Positions 18,593 to 28,404 of a stretch of DNA of 64,000 bases are shown in pieces. The DNA comes from Alphaproteobacteria bacterium bin52 (GTDB lineage: Bacteria; Pseudomonadota; Alphaproteobacteria; Thalassobaculales; Thalassobaculaceae), in assembly GCA_002238645.1 (NCBI GenBank), contig MPMT01000012.1, positions 1-64,000 of the forward strand, given 5' to 3'. The notes under the pieces were generated by a model that saw nothing but the letters and a program-made list of their open reading frames with translations, was not told the origin of the DNA and made no database searches. How positions within the stretch are numbered: position 1 is the first letter of the stretch; the number at the start of each line of letters is the position of its first letter. The translations under genes were made by a program, and so were the position numbers.

Positions 18593-19579
18593 TCAGATCC
18601 GGATCACCGCCCGTCCGCGCACGTCGCCCGCGAGGATGCGCCGGCCAAGCGCCGGAAGTTCGTCAAGACTGTGCACGGAGACCATGCCCTCGAGCCGTTC
18701 GGGCTCCATGTCCCGGGCAAGCCGGCTCCAGGCCTGGCGCCGGGGGCCTGCCGGGCAAAGGACCGAGTCGATCCCGAGCAGCGAAACGCCCCTGAGCAGG
18801 AACGGCAGCACCGTGGTCTCGAGCCGGTTGCCGCCGGCCAGCCCCACGGCCGCAACCGACCCGCCGTACGCGATGCGGCTGAGCAGGTTGGCAAGCGTGA
18901 CGCCGCCGACGGAGTCGATCGCGGCAGCAAACTGCTCGCGCGCGAGCGGTCGTTCCGGCCGGGCGGCTAGTTCCGCCCTGTCGATGATTGTGGTCGCACC
19001 AAGTTCCTGGAGGTACGGACCGAGCTCGGGCCGGCCGGTGGAAGCTGTCACCCGGTATCCCAGCCGTGCGAGCACTGTCGTGGCCACACTCCCGACACCA
19101 CCGGCCGCACCGGTGACCAGGACCTCGCCGGCGTCCGGTTCGAGACCGTGCTCCTCGAGCGCCATGATTGCGAGCATGGCGGTAAACCCCGCGGTGCCGA
19201 GTGCCATGGTATCCTGCATCGAGAACAAGCCCGGAACCGGAACCAGCCAGTCCCCGTGCACCCGCGCCTTCTCGGCGTAGCCGCCCCAGCGGGTCTCCCC
19301 GACCCGCCAGCCGGTCAGCACGACCTCGTCACCGGGCTCCCATTCAGGATGCGAAGACTGCTCGACGACGCCGGCGAGGTCGATGCCGGGGACGTGCGGA
19401 TAGTTGCGGACCAGCCGCCCTATTCCGCCCAGGATCATGCCGTCCTTGTAGTTCAGCGTCGAGCACGCAACCCGGACAAGAACATCGCCATCCGGCAGAT
19501 CCACTTCGCTGACGGTCTCGACGGCGGCGGAAACGCCTTCATCTCCCTCGCGCAACACGAGTGCGCGGAATCCCGGCAT
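18593..19579 (-). CDS. acuI: Acryloyl-CoA reductase-type medium-chain oxidoreductase
   Basis: A 328-residue NADPH-dependent MDR enzyme of the YhdH/AcuI family, without the catalytic zinc. STLNYKDGMILGG and PHVPGIDLAG are family signatures, and the Rossmann motif is VTGAAGGVGSVA near 155. AcuI reduces acryloyl-CoA to propionyl-CoA, detoxifying acrylate formed from DMSP or 3-hydroxypropionate. GGAGG sits 6 bases before the ATG. It is downstream of a thiolase with 27 bases between, suggesting a CoA-thioester operon; no DMSP lyase is in the window. Confidence 0.85.
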   Translation of the reverse strand: MPGFRALVLREGDEGVSAAVETVSEVDLPDGDVLVRVACSTLNYKDGMILGGIGRLVRNYPHVPGIDLAGVVEQSSHPEWEPGDEVVLTGWRVGETRWGGYAEKARVHGDWLVPVPGLFSMQDTMALGTAGFTAMLAIMALEEHGLEPDAGEVLVTGAAGGVGSVATTVLARLGYRVTASTGRPELGPYLQELGATTIIDRAELAARPERPLAREQFAAAIDSVGGVTLANLLSRIAYGGSVAAVGLAGGNRLETTVLPFLLRGVSLLGIDSVLCPAGPRRQAWSRLARDMEPERLEGMVSVHSLDELPALGRRILAGDVRGRAVIRI

Positions 19580-19606
19580 GTCAGGCCTCCGATACGAACA
19601 AACGGA

Positions 19607-20773
19607 TCAGCGCAGCGGCTCGAGGATCGACACGTAGTTGGCGACCGCGACACCCCCCATGTTGAAGATGCCGCCGAGCGAGGCACCGGGGACCTGCATG
19701 CCTCCGGCCTCGCCGCGAAGCTGCATCGAGGTGAGCACGTGCATGGACACCCCGGTGGCGCCGATCGGGTGGCCCTTGGCCTTCAGCCCTCCCGACGGGT
19801 TGACCGGAAGCCTGCCATCCCTTGCGGTCACGCCTTCCGCGATCACCTCTGCCCCCTTGCCTGGAGCGGCGAGGCCCATGGCCTCGTATTCGAGCAGTTC
19901 GGCTATGGTGAAACAGTCGTGGGTCTCGACCAGCGACAGATCGTCGATGGCGAGTTTGGCGCTGTCCAGCGCACTCCCCCAGGCCCGGGCGCAGCCTTCA
20001 AGTTCGGTCACGTCACGCCGCGACATCGGCAGGTAGTCATTGACCTGGGCGCGGGCGCGCAGCGCAACCGCCTTCTGGCGGCCGAGCGCCGTCTCGACGT
20101 CGGTGAGCACCAGGGCCGCGGCACCGTCGGACACCAGCGAACAGTCGGTCCGCTTCAGCGGGCCGGCAACGATCGGGTTGCGGTCGGAGACCTGGCGGCA
20201 GAACTCGTAGCCAAGATCCTTGCGGATCTGGGCAAAGGGATTGTCCACGCCGTTGCGGTGGTTCTTCGCCGCGATCATGGCGAGCGCGTCGCTCTGGTCG
20301 CCGTAGCGCTGGTAATACTGGTTGGCGATCAGAGCGAACACTCCGGCGAACCCGCCCTGGATGTCCGATTCCTCCTTGAGATAGCTCGCCGTCAGCAGCG
20401 TTTCTCCGACCAGGTGGCCGGGAAGGTCGGTCATCTTTTCGACCCCGACCACCAGCACCACCCGTCCGCGCCGCGCCTCCAGGAAGTCGGCTCCCTGGTG
20501 CACGGCGGCACTGCCGGTCGCGCAGGCATTCTCGACCCGGGTCGCCGGCTTGAAGCGGAAGTCGTCGGAGGCCTGCAGCACCAGGCTGGAGGTGAAGGCC
20601 TGCGGCGACAGGGCGCCGCCGAAATGACCAAGGAAGATCGCGTCGACATCGCACGGGGCAAAGCCGGCATCGGCCACGGCATCCGCCGCCACCCTGGTGA
20701 TCAGGCTCTCGACGTCCTCGTTCTCGTGTTTGCCGAACGGCAGATGGGACCAGCCAACAATACAGACAGTCAT
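19607..20773 (-). CDS. Thiolase family protein (SCP-x-like acyl-CoA acetyltransferase)
   Basis: A 388-residue condensing enzyme. The nucleophilic cysteine lies in ENACATGSAAVHQG, followed by VETHDCFTIAELLEYE and the C-terminal NPSGGLKAKGHPIGATG with catalytic His. The pattern, with a HDCF box instead of the classical NEAFA, is that of the SCP2/SCP-x thiolase branch, often active on branched or unusual acyl-CoAs. The start at 20773 has GGAGG 10 bases upstream. First gene of a two-gene operon with acuI. Substrate unknown. Confidence 0.85.
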   Translation of the reverse strand: MTVCIVGWSHLPFGKHENEDVESLITRVAADAVADAGFAPCDVDAIFLGHFGGALSPQAFTSSLVLQASDDFRFKPATRVENACATGSAAVHQGADFLEARRGRVVLVVGVEKMTDLPGHLVGETLLTASYLKEESDIQGGFAGVFALIANQYYQRYGDQSDALAMIAAKNHRNGVDNPFAQIRKDLGYEFCRQVSDRNPIVAGPLKRTDCSLVSDGAAALVLTDVETALGRQKAVALRARAQVNDYLPMSRRDVTELEGCARAWGSALDSAKLAIDDLSLVETHDCFTIAELLEYEAMGLAAPGKGAEVIAEGVTARDGRLPVNPSGGLKAKGHPIGATGVSMHVLTSMQLRGEAGGMQVPGASLGGIFNMGGVAVANYVSILEPLR

Positions 20774-20876
20774 GGCGCTCGGGCCTCCAGGGTACGGGTG
20801 GAACGGGTGGTTCCGCCGACGCGGAAACCGGGAACCCAAGCCTGCGCCGGCAGACGCCGGTGGTCAAGCCGCCGGA

Positions 20877-21359
20877 CTACTGCAGCCTGTCGGGCAGTTC
20901 CTCGATCGCGTCGTCGATCAACCGGGTTCGGGTTTCCGGCGTCATGGTCTCCCGGATCAGGTGACCGGCCGCATCGACGGCAAGATCGACCGCCATGGAG
21001 CGGACATCCTGCAGGGCCCGCGCCTCCGCCTGGGCGATGCGGTCCAGCGCCTGGCGTTCGCGCCGTTCCAGCATGGCCGTGACCGCCTCCTCGGCCTGGA
21101 CCCGCAGCCGTTCGGCCTCAGCCTGGGCCTGGGCAACGATCTCTCCGGCCTCGGTCTCGGCATCGCGCTGCCGGCGCCGGTAGGTGGCCAGCACGGTCTG
21201 GGCGTCCTCGCGCAACTTCTGCGCTTCCTCGAGCTGGCGCGCGATCTCGGCGGAGCGCCGGTCGAGCAACGCGGTGATCCGTGCGGTCCCCTTCCACAGC
21301 ACCAGCGCCACGAAGATGACGAACGCGATGGCAACCGCTATGTCAGCTGTGAAGCTCAT
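20877..21359 (-). CDS. atpF: F0F1 ATP synthase subunit b
   Basis: A 160-residue peripheral-stalk subunit. One N-terminal membrane helix (residues about 5-24) is followed by a long charged coiled coil (DRRSAEIARQLEEAQKLRED...), which links F0 to F1. Last gene of atpIBEXF; its ATG overlaps the TGA of the b' gene by 4 bases (ATGA), indicating translational coupling and roughly equal production of the two stalk subunits. Confidence 0.94.
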   Translation of the reverse strand: MSFTADIAVAIAFVIFVALVLWKGTARITALLDRRSAEIARQLEEAQKLREDAQTVLATYRRRQRDAETEAGEIVAQAQAEAERLRVQAEEAVTAMLERRERQALDRIAQAEARALQDVRSMAVDLAVDAAGHLIRETMTPETRTRLIDDAIEELPDRLQ

Positions 21360-21958
21360 GGCCGTCCGTCCCGTGCGACCGCGGCAATGGCACGGGTGAC
21401 CGCTTCCTCGCCGGGACGAGAGCCGATCAGCCTCGCGACAGCCTCGACTGCTGCCTCGCTCGCCACGTCGCGTATGTTGTCGACAGCCCCGGCGCGCGAA
21501 GCAGCAATCCGCTGCTCGGCCTCGGCCACCATTCCGGCAACCCGGGCCCGGGCCACTTCCTCCCGTTCGGCACCCGCGCGCGCCGCGACGTCCTGTGCCT
21601 CGCGAACGGCCGCCGCCGCCCTGGCACGGGCTTCGGCGAGGAGAGCCTCGTGGTCCGCCTGCGCCTGTGCGGCTTCCGACTGCAGGGTCTGGGCCTTGTC
21701 GAGGTCGTCGGCGATCCGGTCCTGGCGTTCTTCCAGCACCTCGAAGATCCGCGGCACCGCTACCCTGGAGACCAGGACGTACAGGACCGCGAAACTGACA
21801 ACGAGCCAGAAGATCTGCGACGGGTAGGTCTGGATGTCGAGCTGCGGCAGCTTGACCCCGGAGTCATCCGCGGCCCGGGCGACGCCGGACGCAAGGAAGC
21901 CGCCGGCAAGCACCGCCGCCGCTCCCGCACGTCGTACCCGGTCAGGGCTGATCCGCAT
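21356..21958 (-). CDS. atpX: F0F1 ATP synthase subunit b'
   Basis: A 200-residue divergent b-type stalk subunit (also named atpF2 or atpG). It has an N-terminal signal-like hydrophobic segment (about 10-28), a second membrane helix around 52-70 (IFWLVVSFAVLYVLVSR) and then coiled coil. Alphaproteobacteria and phototrophs use a b/b' heterodimer in place of the b2 homodimer. It is coupled by ATGA overlap to atpF downstream and lies 23 bases after atpE. Confidence 0.92.
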   Translation of the reverse strand: MRISPDRVRRAGAAAVLAGGFLASGVARAADDSGVKLPQLDIQTYPSQIFWLVVSFAVLYVLVSRVAVPRIFEVLEERQDRIADDLDKAQTLQSEAAQAQADHEALLAEARARAAAAVREAQDVAARAGAEREEVARARVAGMVAEAEQRIAASRAGAVDNIRDVASEAAVEAVARLIGSRPGEEAVTRAIAAVARDGRP

Positions 21959-21981
21959 CGTGGATCCCCTGCTATCGGCAA

Positions 21982-22206
21982 TCAGGTGAACAGGATCAGG
22001 AACGAGATCAGCAACGCGAACAGCGCGATCGCTTCCGTCAGGGCAAAACCGAGAATGCCGATACCGAATACCTCGCCGCGTGCCGCGGGATTGCGGGCAA
22101 TGGAGGAGACCAGCGACGAAAAGATGTTGCCGATGCCGACACCGACACCGGCAAGTGCGATCACGGCGAGGCCCGCTCCGATCATCTTCGCGGCATCAAG
22201 TTCCAT
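21982..22206 (-). CDS. atpE: F0F1 ATP synthase subunit c
   Basis: A 74-residue two-helix hairpin that forms the rotor ring. Helix 1 carries the glycine-rich [10 protein letters not shown] packing motif, the polar loop has [10 protein letters not shown], and the ion-binding glutamate lies in [11 protein letters not shown] of helix 2. The residues flanking it look proton-type rather than sodium-type, though this is a visual judgement. Third gene of the atp operon. Confidence 0.96.
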   Translation of the reverse strand: MELDAAKMIGAGLAVIALAGVGVGIGNIFSSLVSSIARNPAARGEVFGIGILGFALTEAIALFALLISFLILFT

Positions 22207-22266
22207 GACGAGGATCCTTCCTTGGGATTTGCTGGGTCGTTGGGAGGGTTGCCCGGCTTCCGGGCA

Positions 22267-22989
22267 TCAGTGCAGGTGAATCGCGTCGTGCAGGTACAGG
22301 CAGGTCAGCACGGTGAAGACATAGGCCTGCAGGAAGGCGACCAGGATCTCGAACCCGGTCAGTGCAACCAGCAGCGCGACAGGCGCCACGCCCAGCACTC
22401 CCATGAGCACCGCGAACCCGCCGAACACCTTCATCATGGTGTGACCCGCCATCATGTTGGCGAACAGGCGCACCGACAGGCTGACCGGACGCACGAAGTA
22501 GGAGATGATCTCGATCGGCACCAGAAGCGGCGCCATCACCAACGGCGTTCCCGACGGCACGAACAGGGTGAAGAAGTGCAGGCCGTGGCGGACCAGCCCG
22601 ATGACGGTCACGCCCACGAAGACGGTGATTGCCATCGCAAAGGTGACGATGATCTGGCTGGTGAAGGTATAGGCGTAGGGGATCATCCCGAACAGGTTGC
22701 CGAACAGGATGAACAGGAACAGGGTGAAGATGAACGGAAAGTAGCCGCGACCCTCGCTGCCCACGTTCTCGCGCAGCATGTTGGCGATGAACTCGTAGGA
22801 GACCTCGGCCATCGATTGCCAGCGTCCCGGCACCAGGCGGCCACTGCGCATGCTCAGCGTCAGGAACGCGGTCACGCCGATTACCGTGATCGCCATCCAC
22901 ATTGACGAGTTGGTAAACGACAGGTCAACGCCGCCGACGTGCAGCGGAACCAGCGGTTTCAGCGCAAACTGTTCGACAGGTGACGCCAC
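22267..22989 (-). CDS. atpB: F0F1 ATP synthase subunit a
   Basis: A 240-residue membrane stator subunit forming the two proton half-channels. The essential arginine is in [14 protein letters not shown], and the C-terminal helix with [15 protein letters not shown] is conserved. It starts at a GTG (22989). It sits between atpI (13 bases upstream) and atpE (60 bases downstream). Confidence 0.95.
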   Translation of the reverse strand: MASPVEQFALKPLVPLHVGGVDLSFTNSSMWMAITVIGVTAFLTLSMRSGRLVPGRWQSMAEVSYEFIANMLRENVGSEGRGYFPFIFTLFLFILFGNLFGMIPYAYTFTSQIIVTFAMAITVFVGVTVIGLVRHGLHFFTLFVPSGTPLVMAPLLVPIEIISYFVRPVSLSVRLFANMMAGHTMMKVFGGFAVLMGVLGVAPVALLVALTGFEILVAFLQAYVFTVLTCLYLHDAIHLH

Positions 22990-23002
22990 CCGGACTTCCC
23001 TT

Positions 23003-23365
23003 CTACTCGGCCTCGCGATCGGTCCCGGTCGGCTCCCGCCGGTAGCCCAGGGCCATGCCGACGCCGGAGATCGCCCGGAACGCGTTCAACATCCCGGCCG
23101 CAGCGCCGAGCATGAAGCACAGGATCAGCAGCCAGGGCGACGTGTCGAGCCAGCGATCCAGCCCGTACCCGACCAGTGCGCCGACCGCCACACCGGCGAC
23201 AAGTTCGACGCCGGTGCGCATCGCCAGGCCCAGCATTCCCTTCGGCGGCCCGCCCGTCGGGCGACTGCGACCGGACGCTGTCCGGTCCTGTCTGCCGCGC
23301 GCCGCATCAAGCCGTGCCTCCAGCTCGCGCAACGTCGGCGGCGGGGTGCCATCCGTTCCTGACAT
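23003..23365 (-). CDS. atpI: ATP synthase protein I (AtpI)
   Basis: A 120-residue accessory protein that helps assemble the c-ring. A hydrophilic start is followed by [25 protein letters not shown]-type hydrophobic sequence and a second membrane helix (about 84-104). The ATG at 23365 is chosen because the promoter at 23429-23458 would start transcription near 23422, inside the longer frame. First gene of the F0 operon; in alphaproteobacteria F0 and F1 genes are in separate operons, and no F1 gene is in this window. Confidence 0.88.
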   Translation of the reverse strand: MSGTDGTPPPTLRELEARLDAARGRQDRTASGRSRPTGGPPKGMLGLAMRTGVELVAGVAVGALVGYGLDRWLDTSPWLLILCFMLGAAAGMLNAFRAISGVGMALGYRREPTGTDREAE

Positions 23366-23428
23366 GTGGCCTGAGCCGACCCTCCGGTCCTGGTGTCCCG
23401 ATCCGCGTCCTGCCGCGAAATCGCGGCC

Positions 23429-23458
23429 AACATAGGGAACCTCCATGGTGCCTGTCAA
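23429..23458 (-). promoter_or_regulatory. Promoter of the atpIBEXF operon
   Basis: A consensus -35 TTGACA (23458-23453) and a -10 TATGTT (23434-23429) separated by 18 bases, on the minus strand, between smc and atpI. The predicted leader to the atpI ATG is about 57 bases. This is one of the strongest promoter matches in the window, fitting a highly expressed operon. Confidence 0.6.
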
Positions 23459-23526
23459 GCCGGAACCATTCCTGCTTTCTGGGCCACAAGATAATGAAAT
23501 CATGAAATTTTTTGAACGAATCGCCC

Positions 23527-26500
23527 TCAGGCTGCCGGTGCGAGCCGCCGGGCCTCGCGGATGTCGACCGACACCAGTCGACTGATGCCGCGCTCCGCCA
23601 TGGTGACCCCGTAGAGACGGTCCATCCTGGCCATGGTCAGGCGATGGTGGGTGATCACCAGAAAACGGGTGTCGGTCTGCCGCGCCACCTCGGCCAACAG
23701 GTCGCAGAACCGGTCAACATTACGGTCATCCAGCGGCGCGTCGACCTCGTCGAGCACACAGATCGGCGACGGAGAGGTCATGAAGGCCGCGAATACCAGG
23801 GCAAGCGAGGTCAACGCCTGTTCGCCGCCCGAGAGCAGGGACAGCACCCGGGCCGTCTTGCCCGGCGGACTGGCGATGACGTCGAGACCAGGGCTCAGCG
23901 GGTCCGAAGTCTCGACCCAGACCAGCTTCGCGGACCCGCCGGCAAACAGCCGGCGGAACACCTGCCGGAAGTGGCTGTCGACCTCCGCAAAGGCGGCGCG
24001 CAACCGTCGCCGCCCCTCCCGGTCCATAACCCCGATCGCCTCGCGCAATCGCTCGACAGCGCCCACCAGGTCATCGCGTTCGTCCTCGAGTGCGCTCATC
24101 TCCGCGCGCAGCTCGTCGATCTCGATCTCGGCCCGCAGATTGACCGGCCCCATCCGGTCCCGCCGCAGACGCAGACGCTCAAGACGCAGGCCGATGGTTT
24201 CGCTGTCGGCGTCCCGCTCGATCCCTGTCATGGCCGCGCACAGCTCGTCCACGGAGGTATCGAGCCGTTCCCTGATGCTCCGGCGCACCACCTCGAGGCG
24301 GCGGTCCGCCTGCTCTCTGGCCGTCTCGGCCCGCATCAGTTGCTCGCGGCATGCCAGCGCGGCCGCTTCCGCCTCCCGGGTCGCCCGGTCAGCCGCCTCC
24401 AGTGCTGCCTCGGCACCGGCGAGCGTCCGGTCGGCCCGGTCGTGCCGGGCACGGGCTGTTCCGATCGCACTCTCGAGCTCGGCGCTCCTGGTCTCGATCT
24501 GCCCCGGCACTCCCTCGAGGTCCTCCAGCCCCCCCCAGAGGTTTCCTGGGCCCCGGCGAGCGTCGGGTCGGCCCGGTCGTGCCGGGCACGGGCTGTTCCG
24601 ATCGCACTCTCGAGCTCGGCGCTCCTGGTCTCGATCTGCCCCGGCACTCCCTCGAGTTCCTCAAGCCACTCCGCGGTCTCGTTCCGTCGCCCGGCCAGGG
24701 CATCGATGCGTTCGCCAGCCTGCTCGAGGCGCCCGTTCCAGGTCCTGATATCGGCGTCGATCTGCTCGATGCGCCCGGCGCGCTGCCGGGCCTCGATCTC
24801 GAGTTCGTCGCGAGCACGTCTCGCCTCCGCAAGCTGTTGTCCGCGGCGATCATGCTCTGCGCCCAGGCGTTCGCGTTCCTGTCGACAGGCGGACACGTCG
24901 TCGAGAGCCTCAAACTCCGCCGCCATCGTCCGGGTTTCGGCGTGCGCCGTTTCCTGTTCGGCAGCCAGCCGTTTCACGGAATCGGCCAGCGACCCGGCTG
25001 TCGCCGTCGCCTCGGCGTGGAGCGCGACCAGTCGGGTCTCGCGCGCACGCGCCGTCTCGAGGTTTCGACGTGCGTCCCTGAGCGCATCATGCCCGGCACT
25101 TTCGCGTACCACCGCTTCCTCGTGCGCACGGCGCGCCTGTTCCCGTTCCGTCGTGGACCGGGCCCTGCGGTCCGTGATCGCCGCCCTGGCCGCTTCCAGC
25201 TCCGCGAGCCGTGCCCGGTTCCGCATCCGCAGGCTGGCGGCATTTTCCTGGCCCACATCCTCGAAATAGCCGTCCCAGCGCCACAACCCGCCATGCGGTG
25301 TGGTCAGCCGCTGCCCCGGCGCAAGGCGCTGTTGCAGCGTCCGGGCCGTCACGGCGTCGTCAACGACACCGATCTGTGCAAGCCGCACCCCCATCCGCCC
25401 GGCGTGTCCGACCATCCCGGCAAGCGCCCGGGTCCCGTCGGGAAGAGCGCAGGATGCCGGCGGATCGGGTCGTTCGACCCAGCCGCGTCGGGCGGTGGTG
25501 TCACCCGCGGCGACCAGCGGTGCGGACAGATCGTCGCCGAGTACCGCACCCAGCGCCATTTCGCAGCCGGGCTCGACCTCGAGTCCGTCGAGCGCCGGTT
25601 CGCCGGGCAGGTCGCAGACCAGCAACCGGCGCAGCGCGCCAGCCTCTGCCTCCACGCGCGCGATGTCGGCATCACCCGTTGCACAGGCCGCAGCGGTGGT
25701 CTCCAGTCGATCACGCGCATTTCGCCGGGCGGACTCCGCACTCTCCGCCGCCTCCTGTGCCTGATCGACCGCGGTTTCGGCGGCAGCGACCTGCACACGT
25801 GCCGCGGCAAGTTCCTCGCCGGTTGCCCCCGACTGTCTGGCGCTCGCCTGCCGGGCCGCGAGCGCCTGCTTCCGCTCAGCGAGATCCCGCTCCCGGGTCT
25901 CGGCATTGGCGAGCTGGCGCTCGAGCAGTTCGCGGCGGGCGTCCGTGGTCGCGATCCTGTTCTCCAGCTCCGACAGGCGCCTTGCCACGGCGTCGAGCCG
26001 GCATTCGGCCGCGTCGACCGCCTCGGCTGCGCGCGACAGCTGCCTGGCTCCGGACCACGCGCCAAGGGTGCGTTCTTCGCCCGCCAGCCGCGCAAGTGCG
26101 CCTTCGGCCTCCTGCCTGAGTCCGGTCTCGCGCGCAAGGTCGTCGCCGATCTGCTGCAACCGGGTCTGCGCCTGTGCACGATCCCTCGCCAGACGGGCGC
26201 GTTCGTCGTTGATGCGGCTGCGCGCAAGTTCGAGTTCCCTGGTCTCGGTCGCCGCCCGGACCGCTGCCTCGCGCAGCGCCGGCAGCACCGCGCCCCGTCG
26301 CTCGCGGGTCGCGGTCTCGGTTGCAACCAGTCCGGCAGCGTCCCGGACCGCCGTCTCGCAGGCCAGGCACTGCCCGGCCTGGTCCGCGTGATCCGCCGAC
26401 GCCGCGTGCCATTCCAGGTACAGCAAGGCTGCTTCGGCATCCCGGATCGCCTGGCCGAGGCTGCGGTACCTGCGGACCTCGCGCTCCTGGTGCCGAAGCC

Positions 26501-27119
26501 CGTCGAGCCGCTGCGCGAGCCCGGCAAGCCGATCTGCCGCACGCTCGAGATTGGCGTGCGAGTGTTCGAGGCGCAGGCTTGCCTCACGTCGCCGGGCCCG
26601 GATGCCGCCCAGGTTCGCCGCCTCCTCGAGCAACAGGCGCCGCTCGTCAGGCGAGGCGCTGATCAGTTCGCCGATCCGGCCCTGGGCGATGATGGAGGCC
26701 GACCGTGACCCGGTGCCAACGTCATTGAACAGCAGGCGCACCTCGCGGGCGCGGGCCTCCTGGCCGTTGATGCGATAGGACGACCCCTTCGAGCGTTCGA
26801 TCCTCCGGGTGACCGTCGCCTCGGAAAACCCGTCAAGCACCGCAGGACCCGAACGGTCGGCATTGTCGACGACCAGCGCCACCTCGGCAAACCCGTGTGC
26901 CGCCCGGCGGCCGGACCCGTTGAAGATCACGTCCTCGAGCTCGGCGCCGCGCATCCGGCTCGCGGTGCTCTCTCCCATGACCCAGCGCAACGCCTCGACC
27001 AGGTTCGACTTGCCGCACCCGTTCGGCCCGACCACGCCGGTCAGGCCGGGGACCAGTTCGATGTCCACCGGATCGGCGAAGGACTTGAACCCAGCGAGTC
27101 TGAGACTGGAAAACTGCAC
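23527..27119 (-). pseudogene. smc: Chromosome partition protein SMC, frame broken by a tandem duplication
   Basis: Condensin ATPase that organises and segregates the chromosome. The N-terminal part (27119 down to about 24560) has Walker A GPNGCGKSN near residue 33, long coiled coils and the hinge. The C-terminal part (to 23527) has the ABC signature LSGGEQALTSLAL and Walker B VLDEVDAPLDD. The two parts are in different frames because a 137-bp segment is present twice (24415-24667). Removing one copy gives a single frame of 1151 residues, the normal SMC length. A real loss of an essential gene is unlikely, so an assembly artefact is favoured. It follows the dsbA-like gene by 37 bases. Confidence 0.9.
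24415..24667. repeat. 137-bp tandem duplication inside smc
   Basis: Two near-identical copies of about 115 matched bases, at about 24415-24530 and 24552-24667, with an exact offset of 137 bases. Mismatches occur only near the copy edges (24427/24564, 24520/24657, 24526/24663). The junction holds a run of eight C (24529-24536). Since 137 is not a multiple of 3, the second copy shifts the smc frame. Confidence 0.9.
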
Positions 27120-27156
27120 CGGTGCGGACCTCCCGACGGGTGCTGGCCGAGCGGCG

Positions 27157-27762
27157 TTACCGAAGCGCGTCCGAGAGCGCCTCGTCGAACTCCTCGAAGG
27201 TGAAGGCAGCCAACCGCTCGCCGTTCAGCACGAAGGTGGGGGTTGCATCCACACCGTGCTCCGCCTGCGCCGTCCGCTGCATCTTCCCGATCCCCTCGAG
27301 CAGGTCACGATCGTTCATGCAGCCGCGCGCGGTCTCCTCGTCCATGCCGGCAAGCCGGGCGAGCCTGACAAGCGCCGCCTCGCCCTCGCCGGAGGTTGCC
27401 CAGGACGCCTGCTGCTTCAGCAGCAGGTCGATCATGGGAGCGTAGCGCTGCTTCGGCAGGCATCGCGCCAGCGCTGCCGCCCGCAGGGCCAGCAGGTCGA
27501 GCGGAAAGTCGCGCAGTTCGACCAGCAGGTGACCAGGAACCACGTAGGTGTCCCGCAATTGCGGCCAGGTCTCGGTGTGGAACCGCGCGCAGTGTGAACA
27601 GGTCAGGGAAAAGTACTCGATCAGGACCAGCCGTGCCGAGGGCGACCCGATCGTCCTGGGCTCGAGTGCCGTGCCGATGTCGTACCCCGCCCGGCCGGGA
27701 CCGGGAACGGCCGAGACAAGGGCAGCGGCCCCCAGTGCCCCGATGAGTGTTCTGCGCCGCAT
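27157..27762 (-). CDS. DsbA-family thiol:disulfide oxidoreductase
   Basis: A 201-residue periplasmic thioredoxin-fold protein. It has a signal peptide of about 25 residues (MRRRTLIGALGAAAL...), a CxxC active site in TCSHCARFH, a helical insertion, and the cis-proline loop DATPTFVLNG. The start at 27762 is supported by GGAG 6 bases before it; another ATG lies 12 bases upstream. Order DUF721, dsbA-like, smc is conserved in alphaproteobacteria. A DsbB-type partner is encoded at 39687-40187. Confidence 0.9.
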   Translation of the reverse strand: MRRRTLIGALGAAALVSAVPGPGRAGYDIGTALEPRTIGSPSARLVLIEYFSLTCSHCARFHTETWPQLRDTYVVPGHLLVELRDFPLDLLALRAAALARCLPKQRYAPMIDLLLKQQASWATSGEGEAALVRLARLAGMDEETARGCMNDRDLLEGIGKMQRTAQAEHGVDATPTFVLNGERLAAFTFEEFDEALSDALR

Positions 27763-27845
27763 TTCGATCTCCATTACACTACATGTGGGGGACAATACCC
27801 TGATCCCCCACTACAGACAACGCGTTCTGCAGGCAGAACCGGCGA

Positions 27846-28355
27846 TCAGCCGTCGGTGCTTCCCAGCACCGCGCGGCCAAGCCTCAGCAGTGCCTCGCGC
27901 AGCGAACCGTCGCGCACCTGCGCGACCTGCCGGTCGATCCACTCTTCCTCTTCCGGCTCGAGCGACCGGGGCCGCCTGCGTCCGGGACGAACGGCCTGGG
28001 GAAGACCGTGGTGCAGGGCAAGTCGCGACACCGCGTCGTATCCGAACACGGTGTTGATCCGTTCAATCAGAACCGGTTCCATGTGCTGCACCTCGATGGC
28101 CCGTGCCGAGCTGACCACGAGGTGCAGTGTCGCTCCCGAGCGCTGACCCCGGGGGTAGGCGATGCGTTCGGGCACACAGCAGTGCGCGATATCGGGACCG
28201 ACGATGACGGACCAGCGACTGATAATGGCAACCTCGAAGAAGCCGCGGCGCCGGATTTCACGGGTCGCGGCCTCCGGGAGCATTGCGCGCAGCGGCATGA
28301 GGCCGCGGCCGGAGCGCCGCGCGGGCCGTGGCGTGTCGTCCTGTTGCCCTGTCAT
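27846..28355 (-). CDS. DUF721 (DciA-like) protein
   Basis: A 169-residue protein with the DUF721 fold: RGFFEVAIISRWSVIVGPDIA, then LHLVVSSARAIEVQHMEP and the helix ERINTVFGYDAV. DciA of this family loads the replicative helicase in bacteria lacking DnaC, but alphaproteobacterial DUF721 proteins are less studied, so the role is inferred. The ATG at 28355 is preceded by GGAG. It is divergent from mutY with about 50 bases between, so the promoters overlap. Confidence 0.8.
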   Translation of the reverse strand: MTGQQDDTPRPARRSGRGLMPLRAMLPEAATREIRRRGFFEVAIISRWSVIVGPDIAHCCVPERIAYPRGQRSGATLHLVVSSARAIEVQHMEPVLIERINTVFGYDAVSRLALHHGLPQAVRPGRRRPRSLEPEEEEWIDRQVAQVRDGSLREALLRLGRAVLGSTDG

Positions 28356-28404
28356 CCTGGCCGGCTCCCGCATGCCTGGCCGGACAGTATATTGAGGCAT
28401 GGCC

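Noticed and set aside
23366-23503. Longer N-terminus for AtpI from 23503.
   Set aside because: The predicted promoter lies within it and the extra residues are unlike AtpI.
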